9,891 nt of DNA from Chloroflexota bacterium (GTDB lineage: Bacteria; Chloroflexota; Anaerolineae; UBA1429). The stretch spans positions 1 through 9,891 of the forward strand of contig JAAZBY010000011.1 in NCBI GenBank assembly GCA_012513595.1, written 5' to 3'. Positions within the stretch are counted from its first letter, which is position 1, and every line of letters starts with the position of its first letter. A program made the translations under genes and the position numbers. The notes under the pieces are model-generated. The model made no database searches, was not told the DNA's origin, and saw only the letters and a program-made list of their open reading frames with translations. Shown here piece after piece: positions 1-6,514 of the stretch.

Positions 1-756
1 GCACTCGGCCTGGGCGATCTCGCATTCGTGGTGGGGGAACTTGTTCTCCACGCCGCCACCGTGGATGTCAAACGGCTGCCCCAAGTACTTGGTCGACATC
101 ACCGAGCACTCGATGTGCCAGCCGGGGTACCCCTCGCCCCAGGGGCTGGGCCAGCGCATGATGTGTTCGGCATCGGCCCTTTTCCACAGGGCAAAGTCGG
201 CCGGGTCGCGCTTCTCATCGCGCGCGTCCACGCGAGTGCCCGACAGAGACTCGTCGAGCCGCCGCCCGGATAGCTTCCCATAGTTCGGGTCGCTGGCCAC
301 GGAAAAGTACACCGACCCGTCCACCTCGTAGGCGTGGCCTCTGGCGATCAACGTCTTGACCAGCTCGATCATCTCCGGCACGTGCCCGGTGGCGCGCGGA
401 GAGATGCTCGGCCGCAGCACATTCAGGCGGTCCATGTCGCGAAAGTACTCGCGGGTGTACGTCTCGGCCAGCTCCATGGGGTGGACGTTCTCGCGCCTGG
501 CCCCGCGGACCATGCGGTCCTCGCCAGTATCCAGGATGTGGCCGACGTCGGTGATGTTCTGCACATAGAGCACGCGGTAGCCCAGGTAGCGCAGGTAGCG
601 GACCATCGTGTCAAAGTTCACGTAGGTTTTGCCGTGGCCCAGGTGCGAATGGTCATAGACCGTCGGCCCGCACACGTACATATGCACCGCGCCGGGCCGC
701 AGGGGCACGAACTCTTCTTTCTCCCGCGAGAGGGAGTTGTACACTCGTAGGGTCAT
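1..756 (-). CDS. cysS: Cysteinyl-tRNA synthetase, N-terminal part (cut by window edge)
   Basis: Class I aminoacyl-tRNA synthetase that charges tRNA-Cys with cysteine in the cytoplasm. The first 252 codons are present and remain open to the window edge; family members are usually about 460-490 residues, so the KMSKS loop and the anticodon-binding region lie outside. Seen directly: the CGPTVYD motif with Cys29, the HIGH-type signature as HLGH (38-41), and the zinc-site segments GWHIECSVM (Cys217) and [10 protein letters not shown] (His242, Glu246). These match the four zinc ligands known for this enzyme. The ATG at 754-756 is chosen because the protein begins [14 protein letters not shown], as expected, with GAGGT seven bases upstream. 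One oddity is Cys245 where Asn is usual in the FPHHENE motif. It is the last gene of the leftward series, 180 nt after yacL. Identification is near certain. Confidence 0.97.
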   Translation of the reverse strand, partial: MTLRVYNSLSREKEEFVPLRPGAVHMYVCGPTVYDHSHLGHGKTYVNFDTMVRYLRYLGYRVLYVQNITDVGHILDTGEDRMVRGARRENVHPMELAETYTREYFRDMDRLNVLRPSISPRATGHVPEMIELVKTLIARGHAYEVDGSVYFSVASDPNYGKLSGRRLDESLSGTRVDARDEKRDPADFALWKRADAEHIMRWPSPWGEGYPGWHIECSVMSTKYLGQPFDIHGGGVENKFPHHECEIAQAEC

Positions 757-820
757 CTCACGTACCTCGGTTGCTGTTCGGGCAGCGGGGAACCTTAGAA
801 TTCCGCGGGGACTGCGGAGC

Positions 821-846
821 GGGGCACGGCCACGCGGCCGTACCCC
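821..846 (-). other. Strong hairpin in the cysS upstream region
   Basis: In the 180-nt gap between yacL and cysS, bases 821-831 and 836-846 form an 11-bp stem with one G-U wobble on the minus-strand RNA, closed by a 4-nt loop (GCGT). It lies 65 nt upstream of the cysS start. No T-run follows it on the minus strand, so it is not a textbook intrinsic terminator. I also see no T-box consensus of the AGGGTGGNACCGCG type. It could be a leader structure, a weak U-less terminator for yacL, or a transcript-end stabiliser. A smaller palindrome (ACCCCGGGGT, 916-925) lies just after the yacL stop. I found no convincing promoter for cysS in this gap, so cysS may be read from the yacL transcript. Confidence 0.5.
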
Positions 847-936
847 ATCCGACAGATGCAGCGGGATGGATGGAGGATCGTATATGGGATGGTGCGCGGG
901 GTGTGTGGAGCGCTCACCCCGGGGTTGGTTCGATCG

Positions 937-1995
937 TCAGCGCTTACCATTCTGTGGGTGCCCAAACACCATACGCCCGGCCACGGTCTGCAACACGCGC
1001 GTCACGACGATGTCAACGCTCTGGCCCATCAGGCGACGCCCCTCCTCGACCACAACCATAGTGCCGTCGTCGAGATAGGCCACCCCTTGGCCGACTTCTT
1101 TGCCGTCCTGGATGATCTGCACGTTGAGGACCTCTCCGGGCAGCACCACCACCTTGACGGCATTGGCCAGCTCATTGACGTTCAGGACGGAGACGCCCTG
1201 CAACTCCGCAACGCGGTTCAGATTATAGTCGTTTGTCAGGATCGGACAATCGAGTCGACGCGCCAGAGCCACGAGCTTGCCGTCGACCTCGGGCACGTCG
1301 GGAGCATCCATCGCCGAGATCTCCAGCCGCGTCGCGCCGTCCTTCTGGAGGGTGTTCAGGATGTCCAGCCCGCGGCGGCCGCGGTTGCGCCGCAGCACGT
1401 CGGGTGAGTCGGCAATGCGCTGCAGTTCGTCGAGCACAAAACGGGGCACCAGCATCACGCCGGCGACAAAGCCGGTGCGGGCCACGTCGGCGATGCGGCC
1501 GTCGATGATCACGCTGGTATCCAAGAGCACCACGTTGCGCTTGCGCTTGATGGCCTCCTGGCCAACGGCAAGCCCCAGCACAGAGAGGACCTCGCGGTCG
1601 CGTCGCACCAGCGTCACCGCGCCGAGCCCCGCCAGAGGCAGGGCACCTACCAGCGGCGCCACCGTCCCCACGGCACCCGGCAGCATGGCCAGGGGCACCG
1701 CCAGCAGCGCACCCAGGGCTAGCCCGACGAAGGCACCCACCAACCCCAGCACCAACGTGCGCGGCGGCAGCGCCGCCAGCCTGTTGCGCAGGCGGGCGTA
1801 GGGTCGGGCCGTGAGCCACGGCCCCGCCGCAAAGCCCACCCCGCCCGCCAGAGTCGCGGCCAGGCCCTGGTAGGCCATCACCTGGAGGGGGCCCCGCGCT
1901 GCAGCACTCAGGCTCGCGAGGACCCTGCCCACCTCCCAGCCCAACGCTGCCGCCGCCAGCATGACCGTGAGGCGCACCACGAGGTCCAGAGACAT
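937..1995 (-). CDS. yacL: Membrane-anchored PIN-TRAM domain protein (YacL family)
   Basis: A 352-residue protein of the YacL type: a putative membrane-bound ribonuclease or RNA-binding protein whose physiological substrate is not settled. The N-terminal 130 residues contain about four hydrophobic segments (roughly 4-28, 42-60, 80-106, 111-130). A basic linker follows (RRDRE, KRKR), then a PIN nuclease domain from about residue 153 with the acidic metal-binding set Asp159 (LLDTSVIIDGR), Glu190, Asp238 and Asp256 (TNDYNLN). The C-terminus, about 284-345, fits a TRAM RNA-binding domain. All PIN acidic residues are present, so it is probably active. The ATG at 1993-1995 has an excellent ribosome-binding site, GGGAGGAG, five bases upstream. 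In Firmicutes this gene sits close to radA and disA; here it follows radA directly with no disA. It has its own promoter and a structured leader. Confidence 0.93.
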   Translation of the reverse strand: MSLDLVVRLTVMLAAAALGWEVGRVLASLSAAARGPLQVMAYQGLAATLAGGVGFAAGPWLTARPYARLRNRLAALPPRTLVLGLVGAFVGLALGALLAVPLAMLPGAVGTVAPLVGALPLAGLGAVTLVRRDREVLSVLGLAVGQEAIKRKRNVVLLDTSVIIDGRIADVARTGFVAGVMLVPRFVLDELQRIADSPDVLRRNRGRRGLDILNTLQKDGATRLEISAMDAPDVPEVDGKLVALARRLDCPILTNDYNLNRVAELQGVSVLNVNELANAVKVVVLPGEVLNVQIIQDGKEVGQGVAYLDDGTMVVVEEGRRLMGQSVDIVVTRVLQTVAGRMVFGHPQNGKR

Positions 1996-2086
1996 GAACG
2001 CTCCTCCCGACGGACAGGCGCGGCCCGCGCCGCAACGGATGCCGTCACGTCCAGGACCAGGGCCTGCAGGCGCCTATTCCCGGACT

Positions 2087-2127
2087 AAAAAATAACAAAA
2101 GGCCAAGCAGGCCCAAGAGCAGGCCTG
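2087..2127 (-). terminator. Terminator-like hairpin and T-run in the yacL leader
   Basis: On the minus strand, CAGGCC (2127-2122) can pair with GGCCTG (2113-2108). Alternatively AGGCC (2126-2122) can pair with GGCCT (2104-2100), which abuts a run of 14 bases with 12 T (2100-2087). GGCCTGCT occurs twice (2125-2118 and 2113-2106), which is what makes the alternative pairings possible. The element lies between the yacL promoter and the yacL start, about 90 nt before the coding region. It could be an attenuator, a constitutive terminator giving a short RNA, or a terminator for readthrough from radA. The stems are short (5-6 bp), so strength is uncertain. Confidence 0.5.
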
Positions 2128-2149
2128 TTTGGTCTATACTGCAAACGGC
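2117..2149 (-). promoter_or_regulatory. Sequence block shared with the clpC upstream region (yacL copy)
   Basis: Minus-strand 2149-2135 reads GCCGTTTGCAGTATA, matching 13 of 15 bases at 6212-6198 upstream of clpC (GCCGTTTGTACTATA). Nine bases further on, AGGCCTGCTC (2126-2117) exactly matches 6160-6151. The TATAGA at 2138-2133 resembles a -10 box, but no -35 is visible at 16-18 bp. GTTTG and CAAAC flank it as an inverted repeat with a 10-nt spacer. It could be a second promoter or an operator just downstream of the main promoter's start site. Function is inferred only from recurrence. Confidence 0.35.
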
Positions 2150-2159
2150 ATCAGTACCG

Positions 2160-2188
2160 ATGGTAACATGCGGCATGCGATTTGTCAA
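2160..2188 (-). promoter_or_regulatory. Sigma-70 type promoter for yacL
   Basis: The minus strand carries a perfect -35 box TTGACA (2188-2183), a 17-bp spacer, and TACCAT (2165-2160) preceded by TGT, forming an extended -10. Transcription would begin near 2153, giving a leader of about 160 nt before the yacL ATG. The box spacing and the extended -10 make this one of the two best promoters in the window. Confidence 0.7.
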
Positions 2189-2223
2189 CGTGGTTGGCGG
2201 GCGGAGCGCCCACCGCTGGGGAG

Positions 2224-2267
2224 AAGGCCCACGCACGGCCCGGCAAGCGCGGGCCGCGCCCGGCCTT
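2224..2267 (-). terminator. Long GC-rich hairpin immediately after radA (possible terminator)
   Basis: Directly after the radA stop codon the minus-strand RNA can fold AAGGCC (2267-2262) with GGCCTT (2229-2224), and inside it GCGCGGCCCG (2259-2250) with CGGGCCGTGC (2242-2233), with a 7-nt loop: 16 pairs including one G-U, interrupted by a small internal loop. No T-run follows on the minus strand (CTCCCC comes next). It may therefore act as a 3'-end stabiliser or a U-less terminator rather than a classical intrinsic terminator. A second, smaller GC hairpin (2197-2213) lies between it and the yacL -35 box. Confidence 0.4.
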
Positions 2268-3638
2268 TTACGATTGCAGCGCGACGTCGATGGCTTCCAC
2301 CAGGGTGCGGGCCATGACCGTGCGGGCCTCCCCGCGCGGCAGGGCGCGGTCGTCTTTGATGCGCGGCATCAACACCCGCCCAAACCCTAGCTTGGCGGAT
2401 TCGCGCAGGCGCCGCTCGATATGCCCAACGCTGCGTAGCTCGCCCGCCAGCCCCACCTCGCCAAAGACGGCCAGGTCGTCGTGCAGCGGCCGGCCATAGT
2501 ACCCAGAGGCGATGGCGGCAGCCACGGCGAGGTCGATGGCCGGCTCGTGCACGCGCAGCCCGCCAACGACGTTCACGAATACGTCCTGATCGTTGAGGCG
2601 CAGACCGGCGCGTTTGGTCAGCACGGCGGCGAGGAGCTGGAGGCGGTTGGCCTCCACACCGTTCCCCGTACGGCGCGGATAGGCCAGGTTGCTGGGGCTC
2701 ACCAGGGCCTGTACCTCCACGAGGATGGGGCGGGTACCTTCCATGGTGATGGCGATGGCGGAGCCGGTGGCGTGCTCCAGGCGCTCTGCCAGGAACACCT
2801 CCGAGGGGTTGGGAACCTGTACCAGGCCGTCTTCGCGCATCTCAAAGACGCCCACCTCGTCGGTGGAGCCGAAGCGGTTCTTGACGCTGCGCAGCAGCCG
2901 GTAAGAGTGAAAGCGCTCGCCCTCCATGTAGAGGACCGTGTCGACCACGTGCTCCAGCACGCGCGGGCCGGCGATGCTGCCCGCCTTGGTCACGTGGCCG
3001 ATGAGAAACACGGCCACGTTCAGGGTCTTGGCCAGGTGCGCCAGCGCCACGGCACACTCACGCACCTGGCTGACGCTGCCCGAGGAAGAGGCCAGCCCTT
3101 CCATGTGGATGGCCTGCACCGAGTCAACCACCGCCACGACCGGCTTGAGGTCCTCGATCTGGGCCAGGATCTGCTCCAGGCTGGTCTCGGCAGAGAGGTA
3201 TAGCTGTGGCGAGCGAATCCCCAGCCGCCTGGCGCGCATGTGCACCTGCTGTACCGATTCCTCGCCAGACACGTACAGGACGCGCGTGTCATCTACGCAG
3301 AGCATCGCCGCCAGCTGCAACAGCAGGGTGGACTTGCCAATGCCCGGGTCGCCGCTCAGCAGCGTGACGGACCCCGGCACGATCCCCCCGCCCAGCACCC
3401 GGCTCAGTTCCTCCATCGGCACCGGCAGGTGCTCGTCGCGCTGGGTGGCGATCTCAGACAGGGGCAGGGGCTTGTTCCGGATCAGAACCTGAGCGGTGGC
3501 AGGGGCGCCCGCTGTGGGCGCCTCTACCACCGTCTCTACGAGCGTATTCCACTCCCCGCACTCGGGGCAGCGGCCCATCCAGCCGGGCTGGGTGGCGCCG
3601 CAAGACTGGCACACGTAGCGCGATCGTACCCTGGCCAT
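2268..3638 (-). CDS. radA: DNA repair protein RadA (Sms)
   Basis: RecA-like ATPase that drives branch migration of recombination intermediates on DNA during repair. It is 456 residues, the normal length for the family. Domains in order: an N-terminal C4 zinc finger (Cys10, Cys13, Cys24, Cys27); a RecA-type ATPase with Walker A GDPGIGKS (96-103), a Walker B strand ending at Asp172, and the RadA-specific KNRFG motif (253-257); and a C-terminal Lon-like domain (about 275-456) containing NVVGGLRVHEPAIDLA. That segment lacks the Lon catalytic serine, as is normal for RadA. The ATG at 3636-3638 has AAAGGA five bases upstream. It starts 12 bases after the clpC stop, so the two are almost certainly co-transcribed and perhaps translationally coupled, as in the Bacillus clpC operon. 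The next gene leftwards is yacL; the usual neighbour disA (diadenylate cyclase) is absent. Confidence 0.98.
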   Translation of the reverse strand: MARVRSRYVCQSCGATQPGWMGRCPECGEWNTLVETVVEAPTAGAPATAQVLIRNKPLPLSEIATQRDEHLPVPMEELSRVLGGGIVPGSVTLLSGDPGIGKSTLLLQLAAMLCVDDTRVLYVSGEESVQQVHMRARRLGIRSPQLYLSAETSLEQILAQIEDLKPVVAVVDSVQAIHMEGLASSSGSVSQVRECAVALAHLAKTLNVAVFLIGHVTKAGSIAGPRVLEHVVDTVLYMEGERFHSYRLLRSVKNRFGSTDEVGVFEMREDGLVQVPNPSEVFLAERLEHATGSAIAITMEGTRPILVEVQALVSPSNLAYPRRTGNGVEANRLQLLAAVLTKRAGLRLNDQDVFVNVVGGLRVHEPAIDLAVAAAIASGYYGRPLHDDLAVFGEVGLAGELRSVGHIERRLRESAKLGFGRVLMPRIKDDRALPRGEARTVMARTLVEAIDVALQS

Positions 3639-3649
3639 GCCGTCCTTTT

Positions 3650-6118
3650 CTAGTTGCCGTCGGAAAGCAGTGGGGCGGGCTCCGGCTCCGCGGCGGCCGG
3701 CCGCAACACGATCGCGCCCTCCTGGGCATCGGCCAGCACGACGTCTCCCTCCGCAAAGCCGTGTTCGAGCACCTTCTCGGCCAGCGGATCCTCGAGCAGG
3801 CGCTGGACGGCCCGGCGCAGCGGCCGCGCGCCGAACTGCGGATCGTACCCCTCGTTGACGAGCAGCTCGCGGGCAGCCTCCGTCAGTTCCAGGCGGATGC
3901 CGTTGTCGGCCAGGCGCTCATTGAGCCGCGCCACCTGGATATCGACGATCTGGGCAATATGCTGCCTTTCCAGCTTGTGAAAGTACACGACCTCGTCGAT
4001 GCGGTTCAGGAACTCGGGGCGGAAGAGCCTCTTCAGCTCCTTGTTCAGCTTGCCGCGCATGTCGCGGTCCTCCGCATCGCGGCTGTGTTCTTCCGCGGGC
4101 GTGCCAAAGCCAAAGGCGGCATCGCGCAGGATGGCCGCGCTGCCGATGTTGGTGGTCATGATGATGATGGTGTTGCGGAAATCGACCTTGCGCCCCTTGG
4201 CGTCCGACAGCTGCCCCTCCTCCATGATCTGCAGGAGCATGTTGTGGGCATCCGGGTGGGCCTTTTCCACCTCGTCAAAGCAGATCACCGAGTAGGGCCG
4301 GCGCCGGACGGCCTCGGTCAGCTGCCCGGCCTCCTCATAGCCGACATAGCCGGGAGGCGCACCCACCAGGCGCGACACGGTGTGCCGCTCCATGAACTCG
4401 GACATGTCGTACTGCATCAGAGCCTCGTCGTTGCCGAACATGAACTCTGCCAGGGCCTTGCAGAGCTCCGTCTTGCCAACGCCGGTAGGCCCCACGAACA
4501 CAAAGGAACCGACCGGGCGGCGGGGATCCTTGAGCCCGGCCCGCGCCCGGCGCACGGCCCGCGCCAGGATGCGGATGGCGTCGTCTTGGCCAACGATGCG
4601 GCCGCGCAGGCTCTCTTCCATGCGCAGCAAGCGATCCGACTCTTCCTCGGCAATGGCCATGATCGGCACGCCCGTCCACAGCGAGACCAGCTCGGCGATG
4701 TCATCACTGGTCACCACCATGTCGGTGGGCTGCTCATCGGCGGCCTTGGGCAGGCCCAGCTCCCCGGGCTGGAAGCCCAGTTCCTCCTGGCTCTCGCGTT
4801 CCGCGGGGTCGAGCAGGGTCGTGCCCAGGAGCGACGGCTGCACGTCGTCCACGGTGGCGGTCAGGCCCAGGTCATTGGCCCGCCGGTAGTGTTTGAACAC
4901 CCGCACCCGCGAGGCCGCCTCATCCATCAGGTCGATGGCCTTGTCGGGCAGGAAGCGATCCGAGATGTAGCGGGCCGCCAGTCGCGCCGCCGACTCGAGC
5001 GCCTCGTCGGTGATGCGCAGATGATGATGCTGCTCGTAGCGGCTGCGAATTCCCCTGAGGATCTGGATCGTGTCTTCCACACTGGGCTCGTCGACGTAGA
5101 CCGGCTGGAAGCGCCGCTCCAGAGCGGCGTCGGCCTCGATATGCTTGCGGTACTCGTTCAGCGTCGTGGCGCCGATGCACTGCAGCTCGCCACGAGACAG
5201 GGCCGGCTTCAGGATGTTGGCCGCGTCGACCGAGCTGCCGGCGGCGCCAGCGCCCACCAGCATGTGCAGCTCGTCGATGAACAGGATCGTCTCCGACGAT
5301 TTGAGCTCATCGATGACGCGCTTGAGCCGCTCCTCAAACTGGCCGCGGTACATCGTCCCCGCCACCAGCGAGCCGACGTCGAGGCGCACCACGCGCTTCA
5401 GCTCCAGGTCTTTGGGCACGTCGCCATCCACGATCCGCTGCGCCAGCCCTTCGACGATGGCCGTCTTGCCGACGCCCGGCTCCCCGATCAGGGCGGGGTT
5501 GTTCTTGTTGCGCCGCGCCAGGATCTGGACGACACGCTCGATCTCGCGCTGCCGACCGATGACAGGGTCAAGTTCCCCCTGGCGGGCCGCCACGGTGAGG
5601 TCGGTGCCCAGCTCATCGAGGAGCGACTTTTCCTTGGCCGGCTTTTCCGCCGTCCTGGGGGCGCCCGCCGGAGCGATCTCCTGGCGGATCGCGCTGACCA
5701 CCCGGCGCCGCACGACCTCGCGGTTCACGCGCAGCTGCTGCAACACGGCCAGCGCCATGGTCTCCGGTTCCTGCACCAAGCCCAGCAGGATGTGCTCGGT
5801 GCCGATAAAGCGGTGGCCAAAGCGCTTCGCCTCGGTGACGGCCACCTCCAGCACGCGCTTGGTCTGGTCCCCGAGCTGCAGGCTGGTGATGGGCAACTCA
5901 CCCCGGCCGACGATGCGCTCCACCGCCCGTCGGGCCTGGCCCAACGAGAGGCCCAGCTCTGTAAGCACGCGGGCCGCGATGCCCTCCTCCTCGCGCAAAA
6001 GGCCCAGCAGCAGATGCTCCGTCCCGATATAGGGATGGTTCATCCGCTGGGCTTCCTCTTGCGCCATGGTCAGCGCATGCCGCGCCAACCTGGTAAAACG
6101 ATCCAACTTATCGGACAT
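3650..6118 (-). CDS. clpC: ATP-dependent Clp protease ATP-binding subunit ClpC
   Basis: Hsp100/AAA+ unfoldase that threads proteins into the ClpP peptidase. It has 822 residues from the ATG at 6116-6118. This start gives [16 protein letters not shown], the usual ClpC beginning, with AGGG upstream; an in-frame GTG at 6163 would add 15 unrelated residues. Domains: two N-terminal Clp-N repeats (about 10-57 and 84-133, each with IGTEH); D1 with Walker A GEPGVGKT (212-219), Walker B ILFIDE (278-283) and Arg335/Arg336 as arginine-finger candidates; D2 with Walker A GPTGVGKT (543-550), Walker B VICFDE (611-616), a ClpP-docking loop around FGFG (669-672) and sensor-2 GARP (763-766). The segment at about 405-472, where the coiled-coil M-domain normally sits, has no heptad pattern and is rich in Gly and Pro. 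None of the usual partners (ctsR, mcsA, mcsB) is next to it; rpsA lies upstream. Confidence 0.97.
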   Translation of the reverse strand: MSDKLDRFTRLARHALTMAQEEAQRMNHPYIGTEHLLLGLLREEEGIAARVLTELGLSLGQARRAVERIVGRGELPITSLQLGDQTKRVLEVAVTEAKRFGHRFIGTEHILLGLVQEPETMALAVLQQLRVNREVVRRRVVSAIRQEIAPAGAPRTAEKPAKEKSLLDELGTDLTVAARQGELDPVIGRQREIERVVQILARRNKNNPALIGEPGVGKTAIVEGLAQRIVDGDVPKDLELKRVVRLDVGSLVAGTMYRGQFEERLKRVIDELKSSETILFIDELHMLVGAGAAGSSVDAANILKPALSRGELQCIGATTLNEYRKHIEADAALERRFQPVYVDEPSVEDTIQILRGIRSRYEQHHHLRITDEALESAARLAARYISDRFLPDKAIDLMDEAASRVRVFKHYRRANDLGLTATVDDVQPSLLGTTLLDPAERESQEELGFQPGELGLPKAADEQPTDMVVTSDDIAELVSLWTGVPIMAIAEEESDRLLRMEESLRGRIVGQDDAIRILARAVRRARAGLKDPRRPVGSFVFVGPTGVGKTELCKALAEFMFGNDEALMQYDMSEFMERHTVSRLVGAPPGYVGYEEAGQLTEAVRRRPYSVICFDEVEKAHPDAHNMLLQIMEEGQLSDAKGRKVDFRNTIIIMTTNIGSAAILRDAAFGFGTPAEEHSRDAEDRDMRGKLNKELKRLFRPEFLNRIDEVVYFHKLERQHIAQIVDIQVARLNERLADNGIRLELTEAARELLVNEGYDPQFGARPLRRAVQRLLEDPLAEKVLEHGFAEGDVVLADAQEGAIVLRPAAAEPEPAPLLSDGN

Positions 6119-6150
6119 GGCAAACCCTGCTTTCATTACTGTGGACCAGT

Positions 6151-6212
6151 GAGCAGGCCTCACCTATCGGCAAGACGAACCATACCTGCACACTCAGTAT
6201 AGTACAAACGGC
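6151..6212 (-). promoter_or_regulatory. Probable clpC promoter region with the block shared with yacL
   Basis: TATACT (6201-6196, minus strand) matches the -10 consensus at five of six positions and would start transcription near 6189, about 70 nt before the clpC ATG. The -35 position at 17 bp reads ACCCGA, which is not a match, so an activator, an alternative sigma factor or a different start may apply. The -10 sits at the end of GCCGTTTGTACTATA (6212-6198), and AGGCCTGCTC (6160-6151) follows downstream. Both recur in the same order upstream of yacL. GTGAG (6163-6159) and CTCAC (6153-6149) can form a small leader hairpin. Confidence 0.45.
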
Positions 6213-6272
6213 CCGCCTTCGGGTACGCGTCTGGCCGCATAGACGGTGCGTGCCCGATGCCGCGTCACTCTT

Positions 6273-6323
6273 TGATATAAGAACAGGGGCACAGTGTGTC
6301 TGGTCTTGCACACCGGCCCCTGT
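6273..6323 (-). terminator. Probable intrinsic terminator of rpsA
   Basis: On the minus strand ACAGGGGC (6323-6316) pairs with GCCCCTGT (6290-6283). Beyond a one-base bulge, CGGTGTG continues the stem with CACACTG, giving about 15 pairs including one G-U and a 10-nt loop. The T-rich stretch TTCTTATAT follows immediately. It lies about 190 nt after the rpsA stop. It separates the rpsA and clpC transcription units. The T-run is imperfect, so termination may be partial. Confidence 0.6.
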
Positions 6324-6514
6324 GGACTGCCTTGCGAGAACGGGTAGGCTAGTCAACGACTGTGTATAGGATTGTGCCTATTGGCTACCCTCTAGGTGCT
6401 TGCAACCCGCAAGTCCGATGGCAACGACTTCCCATCAACGTACCCGTCCGCGCGATCCTATCGTCCGCTTTTCGTCGCCCGCCAGACCCTGGCTGCGCGC
6501 GGCTGCGCAAGCGC

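Larger units (their letters stand above)
6119..6514. other. 396-nt intergenic region between rpsA and clpC
   Basis: No credible gene is seen here. From rpsA towards clpC it holds small inverted repeats: CTTGC-N5-GCAAG at 6399-6413 and an ATAGG/CCTAT pair with a 6-nt loop near 6366-6381. Then come the rpsA terminator-like hairpin, the probable clpC -10 box and a 5-bp hairpin at 6149-6163 in the clpC leader. No CIRCE element, no CtsR heptad repeat (GGTCAAA type) and no HspR inverted repeat was found by eye. Its lower GC content compared with the flanking genes fits a regulatory region. Confidence 0.6.

Noticed and set aside
855..890. GGAT-type short tandem repeat (GGATGGATGG)
   Set aside because: Only two or three imperfect units; too short to be a meaningful repeat.
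757..936. T-box riboswitch upstream of cysS
   Set aside because: No T-box consensus sequence and no terminator with a T-run is present before cysS.
2045..2236. Possible small minus-strand gene (63 codons) between radA and yacL
   Set aside because: It spans the promoter and the hairpin/T-run, has no clear ribosome-binding site and no recognisable protein pattern.
3761..6202. Very long open frame on the plus strand (about 813 codons) opposite clpC, and similar long plus-strand frames opposite radA (2481-3203), yacL and rpsA (6362-8491)
   Set aside because: These are antisense shadows of GC-rich coding genes. Their translations are rich in Gln, His, Leu and Asp with no recognisable domain, while the minus-strand frames encode complete conserved proteins.
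6108..6356. Possible 82-codon minus-strand gene upstream of clpC
   Set aside because: It runs over the rpsA terminator hairpin and the clpC -10 region and into the start of clpC in another frame. No ribosome-binding site or known motif was seen.
6119..6514. CIRCE, CtsR or HspR heat-shock operator in front of clpC
   Set aside because: Searched by eye for the respective inverted or heptad repeats on both strands; none was found.
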